DNA of 64,000 nucleotides from an uncultured Eubacteriales bacterium (GTDB lineage Bacteria; Bacillota; Clostridia; Christensenellales; Aristaeellaceae): NCBI GenBank assembly GCA_902799045.1, contig CADBZH010000002.1, positions 124,001 to 188,000 of the forward strand, read 5' to 3'. Shown piece by piece: positions 40,806 to 49,843 of this stretch (position 1 is its first letter; each line of letters starts with the position of its first letter). The notes under the pieces were generated by a model. It saw only the letters and a program-made list of their open reading frames with translations, ran no database searches and was not told where the DNA came from. The position numbers and the translations under genes were made by a program.

Positions 40806-41657
40806 TCAGTGGGTCCATTCGGACAGCTTGCTTCGCAACAGCCCGAAGTAATTCTTCTCGTGAAAACGTACAAATCGCGCTTGCCTGGGAGAGCGACAGA
40901 TGGTGATCTCGGGCTTCTGCTTCGACATCAGCAGCACGCGCCTGCCGTCCAGAACCGCCTGCACATCGTCGCTGGCATCCTTGGCGCGAACGGTAATCCG
41001 TTCGCCGGAGGAGACCACGACGGGCCTCGCGTTCAGCGTGTGCGGGCAGACGGGTGTCAGCACAAAGCAATCCAGCCCCGGCAGCACCACCGGCCCTCCG
41101 GCAGACAACGAATAGGCGGTAGAGCCGGTCGCGGTCGCGACAATCAGCCCATCGCCGGAAATACAGTCTACAAGAACGCCATTTGCCTCGTATTCAAGAG
41201 AGAGTATGCGAACGCTGGGGGTGGCGCGGGTGATGACGATATCGTTGAGGGCAAAGAACTTCAGATGGTCCTGTCCCTCGATCATCATGGTCGTGCGCGC
41301 GTCGATGGCATAGTCCCCCGCCAGAAGCCGGTCGATCATCCGCTCGTCCAGCTCGTCCGTCTCGATCTCCGAAAGGAAGCCGAGCCGACCGAGGTTGATG
41401 CCCAGTATGGGCAGGTCAAAGGGGATGGCCCGGTCCAGGCCGGAGAGTATGGTGCCGTCGCCTCCCAGAACGATCAGAAGCTGGCAGAGGCCGAATTCTT
41501 CCACTAAAAAACCGGACGCATCAAGCGCCGTGTTCAAATCGGAATTCAGGCAGATTTCCACGCCCTTGCGCCTGAGCAGCGCAATCAGTTTTCGGGCCAC
41601 ATCCAGGCCCGTGGTTTTGGACGAATTCCAGTGAATTCCCACGCAGCGAACGGCCAC
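40806..41657 (-). CDS. nadK: NAD kinase
   Basis: The product of about 283 aa has the GGDGT motif (LIVLGGDGTILSG), GINLGRLGFLSEI, and TATGSTAYSLSAGGP, all diagnostic of NAD kinases, which make NADP from NAD and ATP. The preferred start is GTG 41657, where GAGGAG is 8 nt upstream; an in-frame GTG at 41666 abuts that site. The gene lies between tlyA and argR in the conserved block but has its own promoter-like sequence. Confidence 0.94.
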   Translation of the reverse strand: MAVRCVGIHWNSSKTTGLDVARKLIALLRRKGVEICLNSDLNTALDASGFLVEEFGLCQLLIVLGGDGTILSGLDRAIPFDLPILGINLGRLGFLSEIETDELDERMIDRLLAGDYAIDARTTMMIEGQDHLKFFALNDIVITRATPSVRILSLEYEANGVLVDCISGDGLIVATATGSTAYSLSAGGPVVLPGLDCFVLTPVCPHTLNARPVVVSSGERITVRAKDASDDVQAVLDGRRVLLMSKQKPEITICRSPRQARFVRFHEKNYFGLLRSKLSEWTH

Positions 41658-41681
41658 CGCAACCACTCCTCATATATATAC

Positions 41682-41709
41682 AATATACCAAAGAGGGCCC
41701 GCGATACAA
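41682..41709 (-). promoter_or_regulatory. Internal promoter of the nadK-argR-recN segment
   Basis: Minus-strand TTGTAT (41709-41704) and TATATT (41687-41682) are spaced by 16 bp. The -35 lies in the loop of a small hairpin (AGAGGGC at 41716-41710 with GCCCTCT at 41698-41692) that could attenuate read-through from tlyA. Confidence 0.5.
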
Positions 41710-41715
41710 GCCCTC

Positions 41716-42534
41716 TCAGAAGGATTTAAATAAATTGTCATATGCGCGGCTAATTGTAATATCTATTGAAGTTTCGCCGCGTTTTATCGTCACATTGTCG
41801 AAGTGAACGAGGTCCAATAGGAATTCTATGTTACCTTCCGGACCCTTGATCGGGGAAAAATCCAGCGCGTTGACCCGCCATCCCAGGCTTGGAATGAAGC
41901 CGGTGATGTCCCTGAGAACCTTTTCATGCACGGCGCGATCCCGCACCACGCCCTTCTCGCCCACCTCGTCCTTTTCGGCTTCGAACTGGGGCTTGACCAG
42001 CGCGACGAAACGTGCGTCCGGCCCCTCCAGCACGTTCAACGCCGCCGGAAGCACGGCCTTGAGCGAGATGAAGGAGACGTCCGTCGCGCCGAACGTGGGC
42101 CGGGGATCAAACTGCCCCGGTTCCAGGAAGCGGGCGTTCGTGCGCTCCATGCAGACGACGCGCGGATCGCTCCTCAGGCGGTAATCCAGCAGATTGTAGC
42201 CCACGTCCACCGCGTAAACCCTTCCGGCGCCCTTTCGGAGCATCACGTCCGTGAAGCCGCCGGTGGAGGCGCCCACGTCGACGCACACCCTGCCGGCCAG
42301 GTCGATGTCGAATACCTCGATCGCCTTCTTCAGCTTGTGCGCGCCGCGGCTGACCCAGCCGTTCAGCGCGCCCTTCACCCGCAGCACGTCGCCTTCCTTC
42401 AGCGTCTCGCTGGCGCGGAGGATCTTCCTGTCCCCCGCCATCACGCGTCCTTCCATGATCAGGGCCCGGGCCAGCTCGATGGATTCGAGGTTCAGGTCGC
42501 TGTACAGCGCCTCGTCGGCGCGGCGCTTCTTCAT
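41716..42534 (-). CDS. tlyA: TlyA family rRNA 2'-O-methyltransferase / putative hemolysin
   Basis: The 272-aa protein has an N-terminal S4 RNA-binding domain (about 1-65) and an FtsJ-like methyltransferase domain with the SAM site CVDVGASTGGFTDVML and the catalytic-site KPQFEAEKDEVG. TlyA proteins methylate rRNA at cytidine 2'-hydroxyls. The ATG overlaps the dxs stop (ATGA), so the two are translationally coupled. Confidence 0.94.
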   Translation of the reverse strand: MKKRRADEALYSDLNLESIELARALIMEGRVMAGDRKILRASETLKEGDVLRVKGALNGWVSRGAHKLKKAIEVFDIDLAGRVCVDVGASTGGFTDVMLRKGAGRVYAVDVGYNLLDYRLRSDPRVVCMERTNARFLEPGQFDPRPTFGATDVSFISLKAVLPAALNVLEGPDARFVALVKPQFEAEKDEVGEKGVVRDRAVHEKVLRDITGFIPSLGWRVNALDFSPIKGPEGNIEFLLDLVHFDNVTIKRGETSIDITISRAYDNLFKSF

Positions 42535-44399
42535 GGCTTTGCCCTCAGCTTCTTCTCGATCCGGTCGGCGATGGAGGCGGCATCCAGCCCGCAGGCTTCA
42601 AGCTGTTGGGCGATGGTGGCGTGCTCGACATAGCCGTCAGGCACCGCCAGCGTCAATACCGGCGTATTCACGTTTGCCGCGTTCAGCAAATCCAGCACGC
42701 CCTCGCCGAAGCCGCCGGAGCGCACGTTGTCCTCGACCGTGACGACGAGCCGCGTCTTTCCCGCCTGCCCGATCAGCAGGTCGCGATCCATTGGCGCGAC
42801 AAAGCGCGCGTCCACCACCCCGGCGGAGATGCCGCGGCCCATCAGGTCGATGGTGGCCTGCATCGCCAGCTGCACCATGCGGCCCACAGCGAAGATCATC
42901 GCGTCCCGGCCGGAGCTCAGCAGCTCCCATTTTCCGATCTGGAGCTCGCCCTGGCTCTGGATGCCGGGGCCAAGGTCCTCGCACTCCCGGGGATAGCGGA
43001 TCGCTATCGGCGCGTTCACGTCCCGGCTGAAGCTGACCAGCTTTTTCAGCTCACGCACGTCCCTCGGCGCCGCGACGATCATGCCGGGAATGCTGCGCAG
43101 GTAGCTCAGGTCAAAGATGCCCTGGTGGGTCGCGCCGTCCGGCCCGACGAGGCCCGCGCGGTCGATCAGGAAGGTGACCGGCAGGGCGTTGCGGCACACG
43201 TCCAGCATGATCTGGTCATAGGCCCTTTGCAGGAACGTGGAATACACGGCCACATAGGGCTTCATGCCCTGGCTGGCCATGCCCGCGGCCATCGTGACGG
43301 CGTGCTCCTCCGCGATGCCCACGTCGAAGAAGCGCTCCGGATGCGCCGCTTCGAAGGCGTCCATGCCGGTGCCGTTGGGCATCGCGGCGGTGATGGCGCA
43401 GACGCGGATGTCGCTGTCGGCCATTTCGATCAGCTGTCTGGCGGCGATGGCCCCGGAAGACAGCCTCTGCTCGCCCTTCTGGGCGCCGGATTCGATGTAG
43501 AAAGGCGCGATGCCGTGGAACGTGTCCGGATGATCCTCCGCGGGGGTGTAGCCCCGGCCCTTCTGGGTGACCACGTGGATCAGCAGCGGCTTGTCGTCCT
43601 CTTTGGCGCGGCGAAGCACCCGGATCAGGTGCTTGAGATCGTGCCCGTTCACCGGGCCGATGTACTTGAAGCCGAGTGCGTCGAAGAACTTGTCGTCCAC
43701 GAACAGCGAGCGGACGCGGTTGTGGCACTTTTCCAGGAAGCGATACAGCGCGTGGCTGAATTTCTGGCCGGAGCTGAGGCGGGTGCGCACGCTGTGCTTG
43801 ACGGCCAGGTAGCCCTTGCTCTGGCGCAGGTAGGTCAGGTACTTGCTCATCGCGCCGACGTTGTGCGCGATGGACATATCGTTGTCGTTGAGAATCACGA
43901 TCATCCGCGTGCCGCTCTGCCCCGCGTCGTTCAGCGCCTCATAGCACATGCCGCCGGTCAGCGCGCCGTCCCCCAGAAGGGCCACCACGCTGTACTCGCC
44001 GCGCATGATGTCGCGGGTCCGTGCCATGCCAAGTGCGGCGGAAATCGCCGTGGAGGCGTGTCCCGCCGTGAAGGCATCGTATTCGCTTTCGTCCATCTGG
44101 GGGAACCCGCTGGCCCCGCCCTTCTGGCGCAGGCGCTGGAACAGCTCCCAGCGGCCCGTCAGCAGCTTGTGGGCGTAGGACTGGTGGCCCACGTCCATGA
44201 CCAGCTTGTCCCGGGGCGCATCGAACACATAGTGGATGGCGATGGTGAGCTCCACAATGCCGAGGTTCGAGGCGAGATGCCCGCCGCGATTGGAGACCAC
44301 CTTCACGATCTCCTCGCGCAGCTCGGCGGCCAGCTCATTCAGCTGGCGCTGGTTCAGCTTTTTCAGGTCCGCGGGTTCATGTATCTGCTCGATCAGCAT
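42531..44399 (-). CDS. dxs: 1-deoxy-D-xylulose-5-phosphate synthase
   Basis: The 622-aa enzyme has the thiamine diphosphate motif GDGALTGGMCYEALNDAG, with later ILNDNDMSI, and the transketolase central and C-terminal domains (GMASQGMKPYVAVYSTFLQRA, RAGLVGPDGATHQG). It condenses pyruvate with glyceraldehyde-3-phosphate in the first step of the MEP isoprenoid pathway. It lies next to ispA, so early and late steps of polyprenyl synthesis are co-expressed. Confidence 0.97.
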   Translation of the reverse strand: MLIEQIHEPADLKKLNQRQLNELAAELREEIVKVVSNRGGHLASNLGIVELTIAIHYVFDAPRDKLVMDVGHQSYAHKLLTGRWELFQRLRQKGGASGFPQMDESEYDAFTAGHASTAISAALGMARTRDIMRGEYSVVALLGDGALTGGMCYEALNDAGQSGTRMIVILNDNDMSIAHNVGAMSKYLTYLRQSKGYLAVKHSVRTRLSSGQKFSHALYRFLEKCHNRVRSLFVDDKFFDALGFKYIGPVNGHDLKHLIRVLRRAKEDDKPLLIHVVTQKGRGYTPAEDHPDTFHGIAPFYIESGAQKGEQRLSSGAIAARQLIEMADSDIRVCAITAAMPNGTGMDAFEAAHPERFFDVGIAEEHAVTMAAGMASQGMKPYVAVYSTFLQRAYDQIMLDVCRNALPVTFLIDRAGLVGPDGATHQGIFDLSYLRSIPGMIVAAPRDVRELKKLVSFSRDVNAPIAIRYPRECEDLGPGIQSQGELQIGKWELLSSGRDAMIFAVGRMVQLAMQATIDLMGRGISAGVVDARFVAPMDRDLLIGQAGKTRLVVTVEDNVRSGGFGEGVLDLLNAANVNTPVLTLAVPDGYVEHATIAQQLEACGLDAASIADRIEKKLRAKP

Positions 44400-44419
44400 C
44401 TGTCGTTCATTCTCCGGTG

Positions 44420-45325
44420 TTATTTTGTGCGGTTCACCATGGAATCCACCAGCGCTCGGAAGAACGCGCCGCGTTCGCCGTAGCGCTCCATGGCGCGTAC
44501 CGCCTCCGCGTGCAGCTCATCCACGATCCTGCGCGTGCCCTCGAGGCCATAGGCCGACACGCAGGTCAGCTTGCCGCTTTCCGCGTCCTTGCCCAGCGTC
44601 TTGCCCACGTCGCCGGCATCGCCCGTCACGTCGAGCAGGTCGTCCGTCGCCTGGAACAGCAGGCCAAAGGCGCGCCCGTAAGCCGTGAGGGCGTTCAGAT
44701 CGTCCTCTCCCGCGCCGGTCAGCCGCGCCGCCGCACGAAGGGGATAGATGAACATGCAGGCCGTCTTGCCGTGCTGGATGAAGCGCAGCGCCTTCTTGTC
44801 CGTGGCGGCTTCCTTTTCACAGTAGAGGTCCATCACCTGGCCGGCGATCATGCCGGTGACGCCCGCGCCGGTGGCGATTTCGCGCATGGCGAGCAGCCAG
44901 TCCGCGGCGCGGTCGGGCTTCTTCGCCGCACAGGCCAGCATCGTCTCAAAGGCGCAGTTCAGCAGCCCGTCTCCGGCGAGGATGGCCTGGCCCTCGCCAA
45001 ACACCACATGGTTGGTCGGGCGGCCCCGGCGAAGGGTGTCGTCGTCCATGCCGGGCAGGTCGTCGTGGATCAGCGAGTAGGTGTGGATCATTTCGACCGC
45101 ACAGGCGAAATCCAGGGCATCCTCGGTCCTGCCGCCCAGCAACTCCACCGCCGCCAGCAGCATGCTGGGGCGCAGCCGCTTGCCGCCCGCGCACAGGCTG
45201 TAGCGCATGGACCGGCTCAACAGCCAGGGCAACTCGCCGATGGCATAGCGCCCCTCTTCGACGACCGCTGGGATTTCCTCCAACCGCGCGTTCACCAGCG
45301 CCGCGTATTCCGAAAGGGTCCTCAT
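44420..45325 (-). CDS. ispA: Farnesyl/geranylgeranyl diphosphate synthase
   Basis: The 301-aa prenyl transferase has the two Asp-rich motifs, DDLPGMDDDTLRRG and DDLLDVTGD, that bind Mg-diphosphate, plus GGKRLRP for isopentenyl diphosphate. Residues upstream of the first Asp-rich motif (HTYSLIHDD) set the chain length and suggest a C15-C20 product, but this is inference. Its ATG overlaps the xseB stop. Confidence 0.94.
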   Translation of the reverse strand: MRTLSEYAALVNARLEEIPAVVEEGRYAIGELPWLLSRSMRYSLCAGGKRLRPSMLLAAVELLGGRTEDALDFACAVEMIHTYSLIHDDLPGMDDDTLRRGRPTNHVVFGEGQAILAGDGLLNCAFETMLACAAKKPDRAADWLLAMREIATGAGVTGMIAGQVMDLYCEKEAATDKKALRFIQHGKTACMFIYPLRAAARLTGAGEDDLNALTAYGRAFGLLFQATDDLLDVTGDAGDVGKTLGKDAESGKLTCVSAYGLEGTRRIVDELHAEAVRAMERYGERGAFFRALVDSMVNRTK

Positions 45326-45543
45326 GATTCATCCACGGGGTCGAGCTCCGCCTCCCCCGCCTCCGTCAGCACGCGGATGCGCTTGTCGCTCTCTTCCAGA
45401 AGGGCGTTAAGGGCCTTTTTCAGCTCCATGGCCCGCTCATAGGCCTTGAAGGAATCCTCCAGCGGCAGCTGGCCGGATTCCAGCGAGCGCACCAGCGCCT
45501 CCAGCTCTTCCATGCCCGCTTCAAACTTGATCTTTTTCTTCAT
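45322..45543 (-). CDS. xseB: Exodeoxyribonuclease VII small subunit
   Basis: The 73-aa protein has the family stretch FEAGMEELEALVRSLESG and LPLEDSFKAYERAMEL, forming two helices that coat the large subunit. It overlaps xseA by 23 bp and ispA by 4 bp. Confidence 0.95.
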   Translation of the reverse strand: MKKKIKFEAGMEELEALVRSLESGQLPLEDSFKAYERAMELKKALNALLEESDKRIRVLTEAGEAELDPVDES

Positions 45544-46786
45544 GCTCTCTGTCCTTCGGCCGCATGGCCGTGATCGTTGCCGTGAATTCGCCGTCGTTCA
45601 GTCGCGCGGTGACCGACCTGCCGGGGTCGATCGACCCGAGGCTGTCGACGACTCGGCCCTCCTGGCACACGATGGCGTAACCGCGCTCCAGCACGCCCTC
45701 CGGGTTCAGCGCCCGCAGCGAGGCGTCGATGGCGTTCAGCCGATGCTTCGCGCGCTCCAGCACGACGGGCATGGCCGCGCGACATCGCGCTTCCATCAGC
45801 CTGACGGCGTCTGAGCGGGGCGCGATCAGCGCCTGGGCAGGCGCGCGCATCACCGGCGCGTCCGTCAGCCGCGAAAGCGTTAGCCTGCGCAGTCGCTGGG
45901 CGCTCTGGAGGGCTCCTCCAAGGCGAAGGAGCAGGCTGTTCAGTTCGTCCCTCAGCGGTGCGATCTCAGGCACCGCCAGCTCCGCCGCCGCCGAGGGCGT
46001 CGGGGCGCGCAGATCCGCCGCGAAATCCGAGATCGTGAAGTCGATCTCATGTCCAACGCAGCTGATGACCGGGATTCCGGAGGCAACGATGGCGCGGGCC
46101 ACGATTTCCTCGTTGAAGGCCCACAGATCCTCGATGGAGCCGCCGCCGCGCCCGACCAGAATCACGTCGCAGCCGCCGTGCGCGTTCAACCGCTCGATGG
46201 CCCGCACGATCTCCTCCGCTGCCCCGGTTCCCTGCACCGCGCAGGGAGACACGAGGATGCCCACGCCAGGATTGCGCCGCCGGGCGACATGGATGATGTC
46301 GCGCAGGGCCGCGCCGGTCTGGGACGTGGCGACGCCGATCACCCGCGGCATGCGGGGAATCTCCCGCTTGCGCGCCGGATCGAAGAGACCCTCGGCCAAC
46401 AGCTTCTGCTTCAGCTTCTCAAAGCGGATGTACAATTCTCCCTGCCCGGCTTGGCGCATGGAAGTGACGTACAGCTGAAAGCTCCCGTCCCGCGGGAAAA
46501 TGGAAGCGCTGGCGCGCACCGTCACGCGCATGCCGTCCTCGGGCCTGAAGTCGAGGGAGATCGCGTTCTGACGGAACATCACGCACTGCACCCGCGCCGC
46601 GTCATCCTTCAGGGAGAAGTATCGGTGGCCGCTGTAATGGTGCTTGTAGCCGGAGATCTCGCCGGTGACCTCGAGGCTTCGAAGCAGTGGATCCCCCGCC
46701 AGCAGGCGCCGCGCGTATTCGTTCAGCTCCGAGACGGTGATCGACGCGCGATTGTCCGGCAGCATCTCAGACTTCGCCGCGCTCAT
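45521..46786 (-). CDS. xseA: Exodeoxyribonuclease VII large subunit
   Basis: The 421-aa protein has an N-terminal OB fold (SVSEL-type start, YFSLKDDAARVQCVMF), a catalytic core with GVATSQTGAALRDI, VILVGRGGGSIEDLWAFNEE and CVGHEIDFTISDFAADLRAPTP (cited in part), and a coiled-coil C-terminal half. With XseB it degrades single-stranded DNA from both ends. It overlaps nusB by 20 bp. Confidence 0.96.
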   Translation of the reverse strand: MSAAKSEMLPDNRASITVSELNEYARRLLAGDPLLRSLEVTGEISGYKHHYSGHRYFSLKDDAARVQCVMFRQNAISLDFRPEDGMRVTVRASASIFPRDGSFQLYVTSMRQAGQGELYIRFEKLKQKLLAEGLFDPARKREIPRMPRVIGVATSQTGAALRDIIHVARRRNPGVGILVSPCAVQGTGAAEEIVRAIERLNAHGGCDVILVGRGGGSIEDLWAFNEEIVARAIVASGIPVISCVGHEIDFTISDFAADLRAPTPSAAAELAVPEIAPLRDELNSLLLRLGGALQSAQRLRRLTLSRLTDAPVMRAPAQALIAPRSDAVRLMEARCRAAMPVVLERAKHRLNAIDASLRALNPEGVLERGYAIVCQEGRVVDSLGSIDPGRSVTARLNDGEFTATITAMRPKDREHEEKDQV

Positions 46787-47180
46787 CCTCCAGCGCGCGG
46801 GCCAGGTTGCCCAGCACGCCGTTGACGAAAGCGCCGGCCTTGTCGGTGGAATACTGGTTCGCCAGCTCCACGGCCTCGTTAATGACGACGCTGGCGGGCG
46901 TCTCGTTCAGCGTCAGCTCGTAGACCGCCAGCCTGAGGATCGCCAGGTCCACGCGGGTCAGCCGCTCAATGGTCCAGCCGCGCAGGAACGGCGCGAGCCG
47001 GCCGTCTATCTCCCCGGCGTGCGCCTGAACGCCTTCGGCCATTCGGTTCATGAAATCCGCCTCGTGCTCGTTCGGCTTGACCTCCAGCAGGTCTACTCGC
47101 GTCTCCTCGCCGCCGTCACCGCCCATTTCCCATTCGTAAATCAGCTTCATCGCGTGGGCGCGCGCCATCGTTCTATCCAT
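46767..47180 (-). CDS. nusB: Transcription antitermination factor NusB
   Basis: The 137-aa helical protein contains ERLTRVDLAILRLAVYEL and VVINEAVELANQYS, the NusB signatures. NusB binds boxA RNA with S10 (NusE) during rRNA transcription. GAGGAAAG precedes the ATG at 47180; a second ATG at 47168 is possible. It is the first gene of the leftward nusB-to-recN block. folD, often found between nusB and xseA, is absent. Confidence 0.95.
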   Translation of the reverse strand: MDRTMARAHAMKLIYEWEMGGDGGEETRVDLLEVKPNEHEADFMNRMAEGVQAHAGEIDGRLAPFLRGWTIERLTRVDLAILRLAVYELTLNETPASVVINEAVELANQYSTDKAGAFVNGVLGNLARALEDERGEV

Positions 47181-47210
47181 ATGCTTTCCTCTTTAAATTA
47201 ATAAACGCGA

Positions 47211-47247
47211 CTATTGCGGTGGCGCCTGATCAGCGCCGCCGCAATAG
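47211..47247 (-). terminator. Terminator of the asp23-amaP unit
   Basis: The near-perfect 15-bp stem CTATTGCGGTGGCGC with GCGCCGCCGCAATAG is followed on the minus strand by TCGCGTTTATTAATTT. It separates amaP from the nusB operon. Confidence 0.75.
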
Positions 47248-47265
47248 GGCGTATCTGTCTGAGTG

Positions 47266-48150
47266 CTATTCCCCATCCGCGTCCGGCTCGTCCGCCTCGC
47301 CGTACTGTTCGGCCTCGGCGTCCCTGGCCTTCATCTCCGCAAGATCCCGGGCGAACTGGGATTCGTAGGGCGCGTCGAGGTCGGGCTCCGGCGCTTCGGC
47401 GGGCGCTTCCGCCTGTGGCTGGGGCGCTTCGAAGGTCGGCATGCTCACCGGCTCCGGCACGAAGGCGGGCGTCGGTTCCGGCTCCGGCTCGGGCTGGGGC
47501 TCGGGCTGCGGCGTAGTCACGGGCGTGTAGTCGTATCCGCCCGAGGCGCTCACCGGCGAAAGGGTGTCCTGTGCCTTGCCGCGGCGGTGCTTGCGCCCGG
47601 CCTCGGCCTGGGCCGTTACCGAATTGATGCTGATGGAAACCATGCGCACGGCCACGCCGCAATTCGTCTCCACGAACTGGCGAATGGCCCGCTGCATGTT
47701 CATCGTGATCGTGGGCACGTGGCTGCCGTTGACGATGGCGGCGTTCACGACGATGCCGATGGCGTCGTCCTGATTCTCAATGCCGATCTTCATCTCGGTG
47801 ATGCCGTCGATGCTGCCCACCGACTGGCGAACCATCTGCTCGATGGCGGAGATGGCGATGCGCACCTTGCCGTTGTCGCTGGAATCCACGGTGATGAAGC
47901 CGCGCTCCGCCTTCTTGACGCGCTTGAAGATCAGGCAGGCCTGGGCGACAGCCAGGATCACGTAGATCGCCAGCAGCGCGATGCCGATGATCTTCACGTT
48001 CTGATGGCCGATGGCGTCCACGACGCGGTTATAGTAGTGGTCCAGCAGGAAGTCCGGCACGATCAGGTACACGGCGAAGGCCGCGACGATCAGCAGCGAG
48101 AACAGCCAGTGAAAGAACATCAGGACCCGCTTGCCAATATTCAATTTCAT
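47266..48150 (-). CDS. amaP: Alkaline shock response membrane anchor protein AmaP
   Basis: The product of about 294 aa has two N-terminal membrane helices (about 9-33 and 52-77), an Asp23-like domain (about 85-185), and a C-terminal tail rich in Pro, Glu and Ala, including a run of QPEP units (about 205-260). AmaP anchors Asp23 to the membrane, and asp23 lies directly upstream. The start is uncertain: ATG 48150 is preferred over ATG 48162, which abuts GAGGA. The tail is longer than in typical AmaP proteins and compositionally like the Pro/Glu repeats of the giant secreted protein downstream. Confidence 0.87.
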   Translation of the reverse strand: MKLNIGKRVLMFFHWLFSLLIVAAFAVYLIVPDFLLDHYYNRVVDAIGHQNVKIIGIALLAIYVILAVAQACLIFKRVKKAERGFITVDSSDNGKVRIAISAIEQMVRQSVGSIDGITEMKIGIENQDDAIGIVVNAAIVNGSHVPTITMNMQRAIRQFVETNCGVAVRMVSISINSVTAQAEAGRKHRRGKAQDTLSPVSASGGYDYTPVTTPQPEPQPEPEPEPTPAFVPEPVSMPTFEAPQPQAEAPAEAPEPDLDAPYESQFARDLAEMKARDAEAEQYGEADEPDADGE

Positions 48151-48203
48151 TTCAATCACCATTCCTCTGCGGAATCATAGGTATTCAGCGTGAGAGGGTT
48201 TAG

Positions 48204-48247
48204 AGTGTGTTTCCAAAATGCCGGACGCGCATTTTGAAACGCACACT
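48204..48247 (-). terminator. Hairpin between asp23 and amaP
   Basis: An 18-bp stem with two mismatches (arms around GTTTC and AAATGC, and their complements) begins at the asp23 stop codon and lacks a T tract. It may stabilise the asp23 message or reduce read-through into amaP. Confidence 0.55.
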
Positions 48248-48911
48248 AGCCCTGGTAGTCGGCCTCGTCGAGGTCTTCCTCCTCCGCTTCGTCGTCAAAA
48301 TCCTCGTTTTCCTCGGGATCCTCATCCTCGGCTTCCGGCTCCTCCGCGCCTTCCCCGTCGGAGACGCCGGGCTCCTCCGCGCCGCTTTCCTCGTCGGCGG
48401 TGACGACCTCCTCGACCTCGATCACGGTGTCGTCCTTCGGCTCGGCCTCCGCCCGCATCCCTGCCTCGGCCTCCTCGGTCTTCTCCAGCATCTTGCGATG
48501 CGCCTCGTCCAGCTCGGCGTTGGCCCGCTGCTCGCGCTCAAAGCTGATGCCGGTCACGTGCACGTCCACGTTGCGCACGTCCAGGCCGCTCATGGTCTCG
48601 ATGGCCTTTTTCACGTTCTCCTGGATGTTGCGGGCCACGTCCGGCACGGGCGAGCCGTAATCCACGGTGATGGTGATGTCCACGGAGACGCGGTTGTCTT
48701 CGAGGTCTATGCGCACGCCCTTGGTGAGGTTGCGGTTGCTCTTGCGGGAAAACATATCGGCCAGGCCCGCCGAGGGGGAGATCATGCTGGCGACGCCGTC
48801 CACCTCTGTGGCGGCGAGACCGGCGATGGTCGCGACGACCTCTGTGGCGAAGGAAACCGTGCCGTTCGGGTTTTCATTCAGCTTGACATCAGAAGGATAA
48901 TTATCGCTCAT
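48246..48911 (-). CDS. asp23: Asp23/Gls24 family envelope stress response protein
   Basis: The 221-aa protein has the Asp23 domain (about 15-125, with VATIAGLAATEVDGVASM and VDITITVDYGSPVPDVARNI) followed by an acidic tail of about 75 residues, almost all Glu, Asp and Ala. Asp23 polymerises under the membrane through AmaP. AAGGAGG precedes the ATG. The acidic tail is unusual in length and may serve as a partner-binding or solubility element. Confidence 0.92.
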   Translation of the reverse strand: MSDNYPSDVKLNENPNGTVSFATEVVATIAGLAATEVDGVASMISPSAGLADMFSRKSNRNLTKGVRIDLEDNRVSVDITITVDYGSPVPDVARNIQENVKKAIETMSGLDVRNVDVHVTGISFEREQRANAELDEAHRKMLEKTEEAEAGMRAEAEPKDDTVIEVEEVVTADEESGAEEPGVSDGEGAEEPEAEDEDPEENEDFDDEAEEEDLDEADYQG

Positions 48912-48937
48912 GGTGCATACCTCCTTATACGGAATCT

Positions 48938-48966
48938 ATTATACCAGAAAACGCGCCGTTGCGCAA
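48938..48966 (-). promoter_or_regulatory. Promoter of asp23-amaP
   Basis: Minus-strand TTGCGC (48966-48961) and a perfect TATAAT (48943-48938) are spaced by 17 bp. It begins 10 bp after the spoIIIAH stop codon. Confidence 0.8.
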
Positions 48967-48976
48967 ACACTTTCCG

Positions 48977-49465
48977 TTATTTTACCGGAATGATTTTCAC
49001 ATTTCCCCCGGTAAGGCCCGTTTCGCGCATCACAAGCTCCAATATCACCGCCGATTCCCGCTGGGTGACGCTCTGGGCGCGCACGAGCACGTTCGCCGAG
49101 CGCTCGCCCACGCTGACCAGCGCGCCCTCGAAGCCTCGGCCCTGGAGGATCCCCTCCAGCGCCGTCTCCTGCTCCGCGCGACTGTAGAGGCTCATCAGGC
49201 GCTCCTGGGCGCGGGCAACGGTCTGCGCGTCGCTCTTTTCGCTGTAGACGATGTCATTCAGCTGGGCCTGCTCGCGGGCGCGAAGCTGTTCGCGCTCCAG
49301 TCGAAACTGGTCCAGCGGATCGACGGCTTCGACGGGCATGGCTGCCGAGGCGGTTTGTGCGGCGCTCAGTCGATCCTCTGCCACCTGCCACGTCACGAAC
49401 GCGTCCAGCGACAGCAGCGCCGCCAGGATCAGGGCACAGGCGGCCCATTTCAGTTCTTTGCGCAT
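48977..49465 (-). CDS. spoIIIAH: Stage III sporulation protein AH
   Basis: The 162-aa protein has one N-terminal membrane helix (about 8-26) and a C-terminal ring-building domain of the YscJ/FliF type (about 75-162, with LVSVGERSANVLVRAQSVTQ). SpoIIIAH crosses the forespore membranes and joins SpoIIQ to form the mother cell-forespore channel. It is shorter than Bacillus SpoIIIAH (218 aa), mainly in the linker. GGGAGG 6 nt upstream sets the ATG at 49465. Confidence 0.88.
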   Translation of the reverse strand: MRKELKWAACALILAALLSLDAFVTWQVAEDRLSAAQTASAAMPVEAVDPLDQFRLEREQLRAREQAQLNDIVYSEKSDAQTVARAQERLMSLYSRAEQETALEGILQGRGFEGALVSVGERSANVLVRAQSVTQRESAVILELVMRETGLTGGNVKIIPVK

Positions 49466-49467
49466 GT

Positions 49468-49824
49468 TCAGCCTCCCATCCATTGCCCGCCGATGATCTC
49501 CACCCGGCTTGCGTCGATTTGCAGGAGGGTCGTGACGGCCTCCTGCAGCTCCAGGAAAGTCGAAAGGTTCGCCAGTCCCTCCGCCACGACCACCGCGCCG
49601 GTGACGCCGCCCTCGCCGTCCTCGCGCACCATGACGCGCACGTCGCCGTTCGGATTGACGAGCGAGAGGATGCGCTCCAGACGAGTCTCCAACTCCGTGC
49701 TGCCGCCCGGCGGAGCGCCGCCGTCCTGCGACAGCACGAGCGCCAGCAGCGCCATCAGCGCCAGCAGCGTCAAAACGCCGAAACCGCGCGCCGAGCGCAG
49801 CCTCTCCCACAGACCTCTTGCCAT
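49468..49824 (-). CDS. spoIIIAG: Stage III sporulation protein AG
   Basis: The 118-aa protein has a membrane helix (about 15-32), a Gly/Pro linker, and a small ring-building domain containing LETRLERILSLVNPNGDVRV and VEIIGGQW. Known SpoIIIAG forms large oligomeric rings in the mother-cell channel. It is about half the length of Bacillus SpoIIIAG (229 aa). It is placed directly between AF and AH, which makes the call secure despite weak similarity. Confidence 0.82.
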   Translation of the reverse strand: MARGLWERLRSARGFGVLTLLALMALLALVLSQDGGAPPGGSTELETRLERILSLVNPNGDVRVMVREDGEGGVTGAVVVAEGLANLSTFLELQEAVTTLLQIDASRVEIIGGQWMGG

Positions 49825-49843
49825 GGCGGTTCGTTCCTTCGTT

